Below are positions 32,637 to 42,151 of a DNA stretch of 64,000 bases, in pieces. How positions within the stretch are numbered: the first letter of the stretch is position 1; each line of letters begins with the position of its first letter. Under the pieces are notes generated by a model. That model searched no databases, was not told the origin of the DNA, and saw nothing but the letters and a program-made list of their open reading frames with translations. The position numbers were made by a program, and so were the translations under genes. The stretch is from Mycobacterium sp. PSTR-4-N (GTDB taxonomy: Bacteria > Actinomycetota > Actinomycetes > Mycobacteriales > Mycobacteriaceae), in the NCBI RefSeq assembly GCF_022348085.1, contig NZ_JAKRFN010000006.1, forward strand, positions 1 through 64,000. Reading direction: 5' to 3'.

Positions 32637-34241
32637 GTGGCTGCCGAAGCGATCGAGGTGGGGCGAATCAGCGCATTCGTCCGCTGGGTCGCGCGCACCC
32701 CCTGGCCGGTGTTCACCCTCGGCATGCTGCAGGCCGACATCATCGGCGCCCTTCTGGTGCTCGGCTTCCTGCGATTCGGGCTCCCGCCCGAGGACCGCAT
32801 CCAGCTGCAGGACCTGCCCACCTCCAACCTGGCGATCTTCCTGGGTTATCTGTTCGTGTCGTTCACCGTGGCGTCCTACCTGACGCTGCGCATGCTGATC
32901 CCGGTGATGCGCTGGCAGCGCCGCGACATGCTGCTCGGCGACCGCGACCCCGCCGACACCGAGGTCGCCCGCATGCGGGCGCTGCGGATGCCGTTCTACC
33001 GCTCGGTGATCAGCGCGACCAACTGGCTGCTCGGCTCGGTGGTGTTCATCGTGGCCAGCTGGCCGGTGGCCAGCAAGTCCGCTCCCGTCGTCGCCGTGGC
33101 CACCGGTCTGGGCGCCACCGCGACCGCGATCATCGGCTACCTGCAGTCCGAACGCGTGCTGCGGCCCGTCGCGGTGGCGGCGCTGCGGGGCGGGGTGCCG
33201 GAGAAGTTCCACGCCCCCGGCGTCATCCTGCGGCAGGTCCTGACGTGGGTGCTGTCCACCGGAGTGCCGCTGGTGGCCATCCTGCTCGCCCTGGTCGCGA
33301 GCAAATTCGAGATCCTCACCGCACCTGCGGACCGGGTGATCACGACGATCCTGCTGCTGGCGATCGTCGCGCTGGTCATCGGGCTGTCCAGCACCGTGCT
33401 GGTGGCCATGTCGATCGCCGACCCGCTACGTCAGCTGCGCTGGGCGCTGGGCGAGGTGCAGCGCGGCAACTACAACGCCCACATGCAGATCTACGACGCC
33501 AGCGAGTTGGGCCTGCTGCAGGCCGGGTTCAACGACATGGTCCGCGATCTGGCCGAACGGCAGCGGCTGCGGGATCTGTTCGGCCGCTACGTCGGCGAGG
33601 ACGTGGCCCGCCGGGCGCTCGAGCGGGGTACCGAGTTGGGCGGGCAGGAACGCGACGTCGCTGTGCTGTTCGTCGACCTGGTCGGCTCGACGCACCTCGC
33701 GGCCACCATCCCGGCCGCCGACGTGGTCAGCCTGCTCAACGACTTCTTCCGCGTCGTCGTCGACACCGTCAACCGGCACGGCGGGTTCGTCAACAAGTTC
33801 CAGGGCGACGCCGCGCTGGCGATCTTCGGTGCACCCATCGAACACCCCGACGCGTCCGGAGCCGCGTTGGCGGCCTCCCGCGAGCTCCACGACGAGCTCA
33901 TCGAAGTGCTGGGCGAGACCGAGTTCGGCATCGGGGTGTCCGCCGGGCGGGCGATCGCCGGCCACATCGGTGCGCAGGCCCGCTTCGAGTACACCGTGAT
34001 CGGCGACCCCGTCAACGAGGCGGCGCGCCTGACCGAGCTGGCGAAGCTGGAGAAAGGGCACGTGCTGGCGTCGGCCATCGCGGTCAGCGAGGCCCTGGAC
34101 TCCGAGGCCCTGTGCTGGGACGTCGGTGAGACGGTGAACCTGCGCGGCCGTACCGCCCCGACGCAGCTGGCCCGGCCGGTGGGGCTGGTCAGCCCGCCCG
34201 AGGTGGAGGTCACCGGCGACGTGTCGAAGTCCTCGCGCTGA
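32637..34241 (+). CDS. Membrane class III adenylate cyclase with HAMP domain (Rv3645 homolog)
   Basis: A 534-residue protein with six predicted membrane helices (about 27-47, 65-88, 124-142, 148-168, 200-221, 236-258), a HAMP linker (about 252-305) and a class III cyclase domain. The metal-binding aspartates are Asp347 (FVDLVGST) and Asp391 (FQGDAAL); IGVSAGRAIAGHIGA follows. It makes cAMP, which in mycobacteria acts through Crp, encoded at 59171 in this window. Start chosen from the leaderless promoter. Confidence 0.92.
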   Translation: MAAEAIEVGRISAFVRWVARTPWPVFTLGMLQADIIGALLVLGFLRFGLPPEDRIQLQDLPTSNLAIFLGYLFVSFTVASYLTLRMLIPVMRWQRRDMLLGDRDPADTEVARMRALRMPFYRSVISATNWLLGSVVFIVASWPVASKSAPVVAVATGLGATATAIIGYLQSERVLRPVAVAALRGGVPEKFHAPGVILRQVLTWVLSTGVPLVAILLALVASKFEILTAPADRVITTILLLAIVALVIGLSSTVLVAMSIADPLRQLRWALGEVQRGNYNAHMQIYDASELGLLQAGFNDMVRDLAERQRLRDLFGRYVGEDVARRALERGTELGGQERDVAVLFVDLVGSTHLAATIPAADVVSLLNDFFRVVVDTVNRHGGFVNKFQGDAALAIFGAPIEHPDASGAALAASRELHDELIEVLGETEFGIGVSAGRAIAGHIGAQARFEYTVIGDPVNEAARLTELAKLEKGHVLASAIAVSEALDSEALCWDVGETVNLRGRTAPTQLARPVGLVSPPEVEVTGDVSKSSR

Positions 34242-34242
34242 C

Positions 34243-34370
34243 TCAGGCCTTCTCTTATTGCCCGACTTCTCATCGCGGCTCGTCCCTCGCCGCTTGATCG
34301 TCGTCAGGCTTTCTCTTATTGCCCGACTTCTCATCGCGGCTCGTCCCTCGCCGCTTGATCGTCGTCAGGC
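34243..34370. repeat. 61-bp tandem direct repeat overlapping the topA stop codon
   Basis: Units begin at 34243, 34304 and 34365 with TCAGGC. The first two are full 61-bp copies that differ at a single C/T position near the start (34249 versus 34310). The third is cut off after about ten bases and holds the topA stop, so each unit carries a copy of the last topA codons. The rest of the unit is CTTATTGCCCGACTTCTCAT and CGCGGCTCGTCCCTCGCCGC-rich, like mycobacterial intergenic VNTR loci. Confidence 0.85.
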
Positions 34371-37175
34371 TTTCTTCGCGGCCTTCTTGGCCGGCGCCTT
34401 CTTGGCTGCCTTCTTCGCGGGCGCCTTCTTGGCTGCCTTCTTCTTGACCGGTCCGCGAGCGCGCCTGTCGGCCAACAACTCCGATGCCCGCTCGTCGGTG
34501 ATCGACATGACGTCGTCGCCCTTGCGCAGGCTGGCGTTGGTTTCGCCGTCGGTGACGTAGGGGCCGAAGCGGCCGTCCTTGATCACCATCGGTTTGCCCG
34601 ATGCCGCGTCGTTGCCCAGTTCACGCAGCGGCGGCGTCGCCGCGCCCTGACGGCCGCGGCGCTTCGGCTCGGAATAGATCTTCAACGCCTCGTCGAGGGT
34701 GATGTCGAACATCTGCTCCTCGGTGGCCAGCGACCGAGAGTCGGTGCCCTTCTTCAGATACGGGCCGTAGCGGCCGTTCTGCGCGGTGATCTCATCACCG
34801 GTCGCCGGATCGACGCCCACCACCCGCGGCAGCGACAGCAGCTTCAAGGCGTCCTGGAGCGTCACCGTCTCCAGATCCATGGAGCGCAACAACGATCCGG
34901 TGCGCGGCTTCGGACCCGTCGGCTTCTTGCCCTTCTTCGCCGTCGACCCGGCGTCCGGATCGTCGGGTGGTTCCGGCAGCACCTCGGTGACGTACGGCCC
35001 GTACCGGCCGTCCTTGGCCACGATCTCGTGGCCCGTCTCGGGGTCGATTCCCAGTGATCGGCCCTCTTGCGGTGTGGCGAAAAGCTTTTCGGCCAGCTCG
35101 AGAGTCAGCTCGTCCGGGGTGAGATCGTCGTTGAGGTTGGCGCGCTGCGGCTTGAGCTCCCCCGGGTTGTCCGGATCGTCCACCATGCGCTCGAGGTACG
35201 GGCCGTTGCGGCCGACTCGGACGTTGACCGCGCGACCCTCGGCGTCGTCGAACAGCTTGATGGAGTTGACGAGTCGCGCGTCGATGTCCTCGAGGTTGCC
35301 GCCCACCAGCTTCTTCAGACCGCCGGCGCGCGCGATCGAGCCGTCCACGCCGTGCTCGCCGCCGAAGTAAAAGTTGCTGAGCCAGTTGGTCCTTCGCTCG
35401 TTACCCGCCGCGATCTCGTCGAGCTCGTCCTCCATCGCCGCGGTGAAGTCGTAGTCGACCAGCCGCGCGAAATGCTGCTCGAGCAGGCCGATGACGGCGA
35501 ACGCCACCCACGACGGCACCAGCGCGCTGCCCTTTTTGTGCACGTAGCCGCGGTCCTGGATGGTCTTGATGATCGAGCTGTACGTCGACGGCCGGCCGAT
35601 GCCGAGGTCTTCGAGCGCCTTGATCAGCGACGCCTCGGTGTAGCGGGCCGGCGGGCTGGTCGTGTGCCCGTCGGCGGTCAGGTCCTTGGCGTCGACGCGC
35701 TGGCCCTGGGTCAGGTTCGGCAGCCGGCTCTCGGCGTCGTCGGCCTCACCGCCGGCCTGCTCGTCGAGGCTCTCCACGTAGGCCTTGAGGAAGCCCGGGA
35801 ACGTGATCGTGCGGCCGCTGGCGTTGAAGACGACCTGTTCGCCGCCGGAGGCCTGCCCCGCGATCCGCAGGCTCAGCGTGGTGCCGCGCGCATCGGCCAT
35901 CTGGGAAGCCACGGTGCGCTGCCAGATCAGCTCGTAGAGCCGGAACTCGTCGGTGTCCAGCGCGGCGTGCAGCTGCCCCGGCGTGGCGAACACGTCGCCG
36001 GCGGGCCGGATGGCCTCGTGCGCTTCCTGGGCGTTCTTCACCTTGCGGGTGTACTGGCGCGGCGACGGATGTACGTACTCCTCGCCGTAGAGCTGCTGGG
36101 CCTGCGTGCGGGCCGCGTTGATGGCCGACTGCGACAGCGTGGTCGAGTCGGTACGCATGTAGGTGATGTAGCCGTTCTCGTACAGCCGCTGGGCGATGCT
36201 CATCGTGCGCTCGGAGGAGAACCGCAGCTTGCGGCCGGCCTCCTGCTGCAGCGTCGAGGTCATGAACGGTGGGTAGGGGCGGCGGGTGTAGGGCTTCTGC
36301 TCGACCGAGGACACCTGCAGCTGGGCCCCGCGCAAGCCGCCGGCCAGCGCATTCGCGGCGGATTCGTCGAGAACGAGCACCTCGTCGGGCTTCTTCAGCC
36401 CACCGAGGGAGTCGAAATCGCGGCCGGTCGCCACGCGCCTTCCGTTGACGGTGTTGAGCTTGGCGGTGAACGTCGGAGGCGTGGCGTTCGCGTCGGAGAC
36501 GCTGGCGTCGAGCTCGGCGGAGACATCCCAGTAGCCGGCGCTGCGGAACGCCATGCGCTCGCGCTCGCGCTGCACGATGATGCGGGTCGCGACGGACTGC
36601 ACCCGGCCGGCCGAGAGCTTGGGGGCGACCTTCTTCCACAGCACGGGGCTGACCTCGTAGCCGTAGAGGCGGTCGAGGATGCGGCGGGTCTCCTGGGCGT
36701 CGACCAGCGCGTTGTCCAGGTCGCGTGGATCTTCCGCGGCGGCGCGGATCGCCGGCTCGGTGATCTCGTGGAACACCATGCGCTTGACCGGGATGCGCGG
36801 CTTCAGGGTCTCCAGCAGGTGCCAGGCGATGGCCTCGCCTTCGCGATCACCGTCCGTGGCGAGATAGAGCTCGTCGACGCCTTTGAGCAGGTCTTTCAGC
36901 TCGGCGACCGTGCTCTTCTTCTCCGGGCTGATGATGTAGAGCGGCTCGAAGTTCTCGTCGACGTTCACCCCGAGCCGGGCCCACGGCTCCGACTTGTACT
37001 TCGCCGGGACGTCCGCGGCGTTGCGCGGCAGGTCGCGGATGTGTCCACGGGACGACTCGACGATGTAGTTCGACCCGAGATAGCCGGCGATTTTGCGCGC
37101 CTTGGTGGGCGACTCGACAATGACGAGCCGCCTAACTCTGCCGTTTCCACCGCGGTCGCGGTCTCCGTCAGCCAC
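34365..37175 (-). CDS. topA: DNA topoisomerase I
   Basis: Type IA topoisomerase that relaxes negative supercoils; 936 residues. The TOPRIM domain has VIVESPTKARKIAGYLG (18-34) and TDGDREGE (107-114). The catalytic tyrosine is Tyr339 in TYMRTDST. The long C-terminal region carries repeats of the GRYGPYV type and ends in a Lys/Ala-rich tail (KKAAKKAPAKKAAKKA), the basic tail of mycobacterial TopA. GTG start at 37175. The stop lies at the edge of a 61-bp tandem repeat. Confidence 0.97.
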   Translation of the reverse strand: MADGDRDRGGNGRVRRLVIVESPTKARKIAGYLGSNYIVESSRGHIRDLPRNAADVPAKYKSEPWARLGVNVDENFEPLYIISPEKKSTVAELKDLLKGVDELYLATDGDREGEAIAWHLLETLKPRIPVKRMVFHEITEPAIRAAAEDPRDLDNALVDAQETRRILDRLYGYEVSPVLWKKVAPKLSAGRVQSVATRIIVQRERERMAFRSAGYWDVSAELDASVSDANATPPTFTAKLNTVNGRRVATGRDFDSLGGLKKPDEVLVLDESAANALAGGLRGAQLQVSSVEQKPYTRRPYPPFMTSTLQQEAGRKLRFSSERTMSIAQRLYENGYITYMRTDSTTLSQSAINAARTQAQQLYGEEYVHPSPRQYTRKVKNAQEAHEAIRPAGDVFATPGQLHAALDTDEFRLYELIWQRTVASQMADARGTTLSLRIAGQASGGEQVVFNASGRTITFPGFLKAYVESLDEQAGGEADDAESRLPNLTQGQRVDAKDLTADGHTTSPPARYTEASLIKALEDLGIGRPSTYSSIIKTIQDRGYVHKKGSALVPSWVAFAVIGLLEQHFARLVDYDFTAAMEDELDEIAAGNERRTNWLSNFYFGGEHGVDGSIARAGGLKKLVGGNLEDIDARLVNSIKLFDDAEGRAVNVRVGRNGPYLERMVDDPDNPGELKPQRANLNDDLTPDELTLELAEKLFATPQEGRSLGIDPETGHEIVAKDGRYGPYVTEVLPEPPDDPDAGSTAKKGKKPTGPKPRTGSLLRSMDLETVTLQDALKLLSLPRVVGVDPATGDEITAQNGRYGPYLKKGTDSRSLATEEQMFDITLDEALKIYSEPKRRGRQGAATPPLRELGNDAASGKPMVIKDGRFGPYVTDGETNASLRKGDDVMSITDERASELLADRRARGPVKKKAAKKAPAKKAAKKAPAKKAAKKA

Positions 37176-37330
37176 CTATCCCGTTCACTATCTCGACTCC
37201 TACTACTTCTTCTCTGTACCGCCGGCAGGCTCACACATCGCTGCGCCACCCGGCCCCGGCACCGATCAATTTCGCACCCTGCGCGTGCCGACGCAAACCG
37301 GCTCCCCGCCGGACGAGCGTCCGCCGGCCG

Positions 37331-37924
37331 TCAGATCCGTGGCCATGACGCCAACGCCTGGGCGTCCTCCGGAGGTTCCCCCACGTTCTCTACCAGGCGC
37401 GACAGCCGGCGTCGGCCGCTGATCCGCAGCGCCGGCCGCGAACCCCGGGTCCCGATCAGCGTCGGCGCAATCCCGACCCGCATCATCGCCGACGCGAGCA
37501 CCGAATGCGTGTCCGGCGCGTGCGGATCCAACCCGAGCAGATAACGGTCATCGGCTTCCGGAGTACCCGCTGCCAGCGTCCACGCGCGCAGCTCGCGCGG
37601 CCCGGGCAGCCATTGCGGCGGCACCGTCTTGACCGCACCGCGCGTCCACTCCAGCGCGATCGGAGTCAACCGGGCATCGACCGCGGTCCGGACCAGAGGC
37701 GTGTTCTCGTCGGTGCGGGAGATCTCGGGCGACAGGCCCGCGTCGGCGATCATCTCGGCCAGCGCCTCGGCGCGCCACGGCCGGTCCACGACCACCGACA
37801 GGCGCGCGGCCTGCCCCTGCGCGCCGGCGACCAGTACGGCCTGACCCGGTCCGGCCAGCATCCCCGTCAGGTCGGCGATGGCCGGTGGCACCGACTCAGC
37901 CGAGAAGAAGGACAGCTGGCTCAC
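37331..37924 (-). CDS. Conserved mycobacterial hypothetical protein (Rv3647c homolog)
   Basis: A protein of about 197 residues, starting at GTG 37924 (VSQLSFFSAESVPP). I see no known domain. It is soluble, of mixed alpha/beta character, with WTRGAVKTVPPQWLPGPREL and DDRYLLGLDPHAPDTHSVLA as the best-defined stretches. Position between cspA and topA is the same as Rv3647c. Start uncertain by up to 11 codons. Function unknown. Confidence 0.7.
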   Translation of the reverse strand: MSQLSFFSAESVPPAIADLTGMLAGPGQAVLVAGAQGQAARLSVVVDRPWRAEALAEMIADAGLSPEISRTDENTPLVRTAVDARLTPIALEWTRGAVKTVPPQWLPGPRELRAWTLAAGTPEADDRYLLGLDPHAPDTHSVLASAMMRVGIAPTLIGTRGSRPALRISGRRRLSRLVENVGEPPEDAQALASWPRI

Positions 37925-38003
37925 ACAGATGACAGTAGGCCAGCCAGGCAGCATCACCGCGGATGCCGGCGGGGACGCGGCGCCGCGGTGATGACCTGAT
38001 GCG

Positions 38004-38044
38004 AAAACACCCCCGCGCCGCCGGCGGGCGGTGACGCGGGGGTG
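38004..38044 (-). terminator. Rho-independent terminator of cspA
   Basis: On the minus strand, arms 38044-38035 and 38017-38008 form a perfect 10-bp GC stem (CACCCCCGCG/CGCGGGGGTG) with a GC-rich loop, followed by TTTT at 38007-38004. It lies 18 bases past the cspA stop. Confidence 0.8.
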
Positions 38045-38061
38045 CCAGGTCTTAAGGTGAC

Positions 38062-38265
38062 TCAGACGGCGCGAACGCCGGTGGCCTGCGGCCCCTTGGG
38101 GCTCTGGCCGACCTCGAACTCGACCTTCTGATTCTCTTCCAGGGTGCGGAAGCCGGAACCCTGGATCTCCGTGTAGTGGACAAAAACGTCAGCGGAGCCG
38201 TCCTCGGGGGCGATGAAGCCGAAGCCCTTCTCCGCGTTGAACCACTTCACAGTTCCCTGTGGCAT
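38062..38265 (-). CDS. cspA: Cold-shock protein A
   Basis: A 67-residue single cold-shock domain that binds single-stranded RNA and [23 protein letters not shown] contains RNP1 (KGFGFI), and DVFVHYTEI is RNP2. AAGGAAA lies about 8 bases before the ATG. The long leader contains an 11-bp perfect hairpin, and a strong terminator follows the gene. Matches Rv3648c in position. Confidence 0.97.
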   Translation of the reverse strand: MPQGTVKWFNAEKGFGFIAPEDGSADVFVHYTEIQGSGFRTLEENQKVEFEVGQSPKGPQATGVRAV

Positions 38266-38384
38266 CTTTCGTAATTTCCTTCTCTGTGTTTCACCGGGTG
38301 CGGCCCGCCGTCTTTCGGCAGACCGGGCCCGTTCCGACCGCCATACCTTCGTGGAGTGCTCGGAACTCGACCCGACCTACAACC

Positions 38385-38421
38385 CTCGCAGGAACCGCGA
38401 TCGCAACGTTGTTCCTGCGAG
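38385..38421. repeat. Perfect 11-bp inverted repeat in the cspA leader/divergent region
   Basis: CTCGCAGGAAC (38385-38395) and GTTCCTGCGAG (38411-38421) are exact complements around a 15-base spacer. It lies 120-156 bases upstream of cspA and 45 bases before the helicase start. It could be an RNA structure in the cspA leader or a binding site between the divergent genes. Confidence 0.6.
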
Positions 38422-38465
38422 TGCGTATACACGAACACAGAAGCTGCGACCGCGGTAAGTCAACC

Positions 38466-40907
38466 ATGAACAGCGCTGCCGCGACAGTCCGACAAGCTCT
38501 TGCACAGCATCATGTAGTCCACAATTCACATACGACACGATGTAGGGGATGGGTGAGAGGCTCCGAGGTGCCCGATCCGGCGCAGGGATTCGGCCGCGCG
38601 CTGCTCGCCTGCGCGGTCGACGGCACCGCGCCGGACGAGCATCCGTTGCGTCATGTCGCCGACCTCCCGCCTCGCCCCGCGCACAGCCGGCACTGGCCGT
38701 CCTGGGCGCCCTCAGATGTGGTGCGGGCGTTCGTCGATCACGGGATCAGCAGCCTGTGGTCACATCAGCTCACCGCCGCCGAGCATGCCCATGCGGGCCG
38801 CCACGTCGTCCTCAGCACTGGCACCGCGTCGGGCAAATCGCTGGCCTATCAGCTGCCCATACTGACGGAGCTGAAGGACAACCCGCGCTCACGGACGCTG
38901 TACCTCTCGCCCACCAAGGCCCTCGGACACGATCAGTTGCGCGCCGTCGCGTCGTTGACCGCTGCGGCCGGACTCGATGACGTCGCCCCGACGTCCTACG
39001 ACGGCGACACCTCGGCCGATGTCCGGCGATTCGCCCGCGAGCGTTCCCGCTGGATCTTCTCCAACCCCGACATGATCCACCTGTCGATGTTGCGCAACCA
39101 TGCCCGCTGGGCGGTCTTCCTGCGCCACCTGAAGTTCGTGGTCGTCGACGAATGCCATTACTACCGAGGCATTTTCGGCTCCAACGTGGCGATGGTGCTG
39201 CGTCGGCTGCTCCGTCTGTGCGCGCGCTACTCCCCCGACGGGCAGATGCCGACGGTGATCTTCGCCAGTGCCACGACCGCCGAGCCCGCTATCACCGCGG
39301 CCGAGCTGATCGGGCAGACCGTCATCGAGGTCACCGAGGACGGCTCACCGCAGGGCGCGCGCACGGTGGCGCTGTGGGAGCCGGCCCTGCTCACCGATCT
39401 CGTCGGAGAGAACGGTGCGCCGGTGCGCCGCTCGGCCGGTGCGGAGGCGTCACGCGTGATGGCCGACCTGATCACCGAGGGCGCACGGACTCTGACGTTC
39501 GTGCGCTCCCGACGCGGAGCAGAGCTGACGGCCCTCGGGGCCAGAACCCGGTTGGCCGAGACGACACCGGAATTGGCCGAGCAGGTCGCGTCGTACCGGG
39601 CGGGGTACCTGGCCGAGGATCGCCGCGAGCTGGAGCGCGCGCTCGCCGACGGACGGCTGCGTGGCATGGCGACGACGAACGCGCTCGAACTCGGCGTCGA
39701 CATCGCCGGGCTCGACGCCGTTGTCCTGGCGGGCTTTCCGGGTACGGTCGCGTCGTTCTGGCAGCAAGCCGGGCGGGCGGGCCGGCGCGGTCAGGGAGCG
39801 CTGGTGGTACTCATCGCACGCGACGACCCCCTGGACACGTATCTGGTGCATCATCCGGCTGCGCTGCTGGACAAGCCGATCGAGCGGGTCGTGATCGATC
39901 CGGCCAACCCCTATGTGCTGGGCCCCCAACTGCTGTGCGCGGCCACCGAATTGCCGCTGACCGACGCCGAGGTGCGGATGTGGGACGCCGAGGCGGTGGC
40001 GGGCACTCTGGTCGACGACGGTCTGTTGCGTCGCCGGCCCAGCGGCTATTTCCCCGCCCCCGGGCTCGATCCCCATCCGGCCGTGGACATCCGGGGATCG
40101 ATCGGCGGTCAGGTCGCGATCCTCGAAGCGGGTACCGGCCGGATGCTGGGCAGCACCGGTGCCGGACAGGCCGCCGCTTCGGTGCACCCTGGCGCGGTCT
40201 ACCTCCACCAAGGCGAGAGCTACGTGGTGGATTCGCTGGACTTCGAGGACGGTATCGCTTTCGTGCACGCCGAGGACCCCGGGTACACCACCTTCGCCCG
40301 GGAAGTCACCGACATCACGGTCACCGGCCCGGGTGACCGCGCGACGTACGGTCCCGTGACGATCGGCCTGGTGCCCGTGTGCGTGAGCAACACCGTCACC
40401 GGATATCTGCGGCGGCGCCTCGACGGCGAGGTCATCGACTTCTGCGAACTCGACATGCCCACGCGCACGCTGGAGACCATGGCGGTGATGTGCACCATCA
40501 CCCCGGAAGCACTGTCCGACAGCGGAATCGACCCCTTGCGCACCCCCGGGTCGCTGCATGCGGCCGAACACGCTGCCATCGGGCTGCTCCCGCTGATCGC
40601 CAGCTGCGACCGGGGGGACATCGGCGGCGTGTCCACCGCCGTCGGCCCGGTGGACGGGCTACCGACGATCTTCGTCTACGACGGCTATCCCGGCGGCGCC
40701 GGCTTCGCGGCTCGGGGATTCGGCGCGATCACGCGGTGGTGGGCGGCCACGGCCTCGGCGATCGAGTCGTGCGAGTGCCCGGCGGGGTGTCCGTCGTGCG
40801 TGCAGTCGCCGAAATGCGGCAACGGCAACGATCCACTCGACAAGGACGGTGCGGTCCGGGTGTTGCGTCTGGTGCTCGCCGCAGTGTCGCGCGTCGATGC
40901 CCGCTGA
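38466..40907 (+). CDS. SftH/YprA (MrfA)-like superfamily II DNA helicase
   Basis: A large ATP-dependent helicase. Motif I is STGTASGKS (117-125 from the ATG), motif II VVVDECHYY, motif VI QQAGRAGRRGQG. The C-terminal DUF1998 region ends in a cysteine cluster (CECPAGCPSCVQSPKC) that should bind metal. These features define the MrfA/SftH clade, 3'-to-5' translocases linked to DNA repair. ATG 38466 gives 813 residues. The GTG at 38553 gives 784, which I recall as the length of M. smegmatis SftH, so the start is open. Rv3649 homolog. Confidence 0.88.
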   Translation: MNSAAATVRQALAQHHVVHNSHTTRCRGWVRGSEVPDPAQGFGRALLACAVDGTAPDEHPLRHVADLPPRPAHSRHWPSWAPSDVVRAFVDHGISSLWSHQLTAAEHAHAGRHVVLSTGTASGKSLAYQLPILTELKDNPRSRTLYLSPTKALGHDQLRAVASLTAAAGLDDVAPTSYDGDTSADVRRFARERSRWIFSNPDMIHLSMLRNHARWAVFLRHLKFVVVDECHYYRGIFGSNVAMVLRRLLRLCARYSPDGQMPTVIFASATTAEPAITAAELIGQTVIEVTEDGSPQGARTVALWEPALLTDLVGENGAPVRRSAGAEASRVMADLITEGARTLTFVRSRRGAELTALGARTRLAETTPELAEQVASYRAGYLAEDRRELERALADGRLRGMATTNALELGVDIAGLDAVVLAGFPGTVASFWQQAGRAGRRGQGALVVLIARDDPLDTYLVHHPAALLDKPIERVVIDPANPYVLGPQLLCAATELPLTDAEVRMWDAEAVAGTLVDDGLLRRRPSGYFPAPGLDPHPAVDIRGSIGGQVAILEAGTGRMLGSTGAGQAAASVHPGAVYLHQGESYVVDSLDFEDGIAFVHAEDPGYTTFAREVTDITVTGPGDRATYGPVTIGLVPVCVSNTVTGYLRRRLDGEVIDFCELDMPTRTLETMAVMCTITPEALSDSGIDPLRTPGSLHAAEHAAIGLLPLIASCDRGDIGGVSTAVGPVDGLPTIFVYDGYPGGAGFAARGFGAITRWWAATASAIESCECPAGCPSCVQSPKCGNGNDPLDKDGAVRVLRLVLAAVSRVDAR

Positions 40908-41087
40908 CGGGCGGAGCGACCGACCCCTCGACGATCGCCGCGGACCCGACGACGGAATCCGTACCCGCCCCAGTAGCTGGGAACCTACCGGGGGAGGTGC
41001 ACCGAGGCAAGACAAATTTGCTCTTCACTGGGCATATCGACATTCCCGAGGGGGGTCTGGATGCGGATCTCGCAGCAGACGGCTCGG

Positions 41088-41093
41088 TAGGAT
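41088..41093 (+). promoter_or_regulatory. -10 box of the Rv3651-like gene (leaderless)
   Basis: TAGGAT ends 6 bases before ATG 41100. The rest of the 192-base gap after the helicase gene shows nothing clear. Confidence 0.5.
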
Positions 41094-41099
41094 CACGTC

Positions 41100-42134
41100 A
41101 TGAGCCACGACTGGATGCTCGTGGAGACGCTGGGGAGCGAACCGACCGTGGTCGCTCAGGGGGCCCACACCAAGAACTTGATCCCGATCTCGTCTCTGCT
41201 TCGGCGCAACCCTCACCTGATGGCGATCCAGACCGCGATCAGTGAGACGGTGCGCGGCCGGACCGGGTTGAGCAGCATCACCCCGAAGAACGACTGCGTG
41301 ATCCGCACCGAGGTGGTCGCAATGTCGGACGGCCGCATCCACGGGGTGCAGATGTGGATCGGTGCGGCCCATGAGGACCCGCCACCACGCCCGGAGGTGG
41401 GTTGCCTGCTGTGGGACCTCACCAACGGCACCGCCACCGACACGGTCGAATCCCTCAAGATCGGCGGATGGGATCCGGCGACGCAACCGACGCAGGGCCG
41501 CGCGTTCGCCGACGACCTCCCTCGTCGCGATCTGAATCCGCGCGAGGCGGAGGTGATCAGCATGCTGATCAAGCCGCGGCCCGGTGTGACGATCTGTACG
41601 ACGTGGGAGGTCACCGATCACCGCGGGGAGCAGATCACCATCGGCTTCGTGGCGCGCTCGCTCGAGGAGGTCGACGACGACGGCGATGACGACGGGGCGC
41701 CGCGGTTGGTGTGCCGAGCGATGACCTGGCGCAGCGTGCACGAGGGCAAGCCTGACAGCGAGGCCTCCCTGGCCGAGCGGATCCTGGCCAGCCTGGCCAG
41801 GCCGGGCATCCACCGGGCGCTGGTCGATCCCGCTCACTGGATGCTCGTCAAATGGCTCGACGATCCGGCACCGTTCTTCGACTGGCGGGCCGGGATGTCG
41901 AGCGAGCAGGCCATTCACCCGCACGATCGCCCCGCGGTCGCCGAGATGGCCGCGGGTTTCGGGGAGGGGTCGGTGTCGGGCGTGCTGCGGGTGATCGCCC
42001 GCGACGGCGGCTGGACGCCGGTGCACGTGACGGTTCACCGCATCGAGTTGCACGACGGGGTGATCGCTGGACTCGCCGAATTGCGTCTTCCGACCGACGA
42101 CGAACTCTCCGAGGCCCGGCTCGAGGAGCGCTGA
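41100..42134 (+). CDS. Rv3651-family PAS-like protein
   Basis: A soluble 344-residue protein of a mycobacterial family. The N-terminal part (MSHDWMLVETLGSEPTVVAQ, later LLRRNPHLMAIQTAI) and a second PAS-like block (IHPHDRPAVAEMAAGFGEGS, then VTVHRIELHDGV) suggest two PAS/GAF-like sensor domains without an attached output domain. No ligand residues can be assigned. It lies between the helicase and the kinase gene; the order after the helicase is as in Rv3649-Rv3651. Role unknown; a sensory scaffold is the most that can be inferred. Confidence 0.78.
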   Translation: MSHDWMLVETLGSEPTVVAQGAHTKNLIPISSLLRRNPHLMAIQTAISETVRGRTGLSSITPKNDCVIRTEVVAMSDGRIHGVQMWIGAAHEDPPPRPEVGCLLWDLTNGTATDTVESLKIGGWDPATQPTQGRAFADDLPRRDLNPREAEVISMLIKPRPGVTICTTWEVTDHRGEQITIGFVARSLEEVDDDGDDDGAPRLVCRAMTWRSVHEGKPDSEASLAERILASLARPGIHRALVDPAHWMLVKWLDDPAPFFDWRAGMSSEQAIHPHDRPAVAEMAAGFGEGSVSGVLRVIARDGGWTPVHVTVHRIELHDGVIAGLAELRLPTDDELSEARLEER

Positions 42135-42151
42135 ATCGCTCAGGTGCCGGG

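Noticed and set aside
35067..37544. 825-codon plus-strand frame opposite topA
   Set aside because: Antisense shadow; topA is certain.
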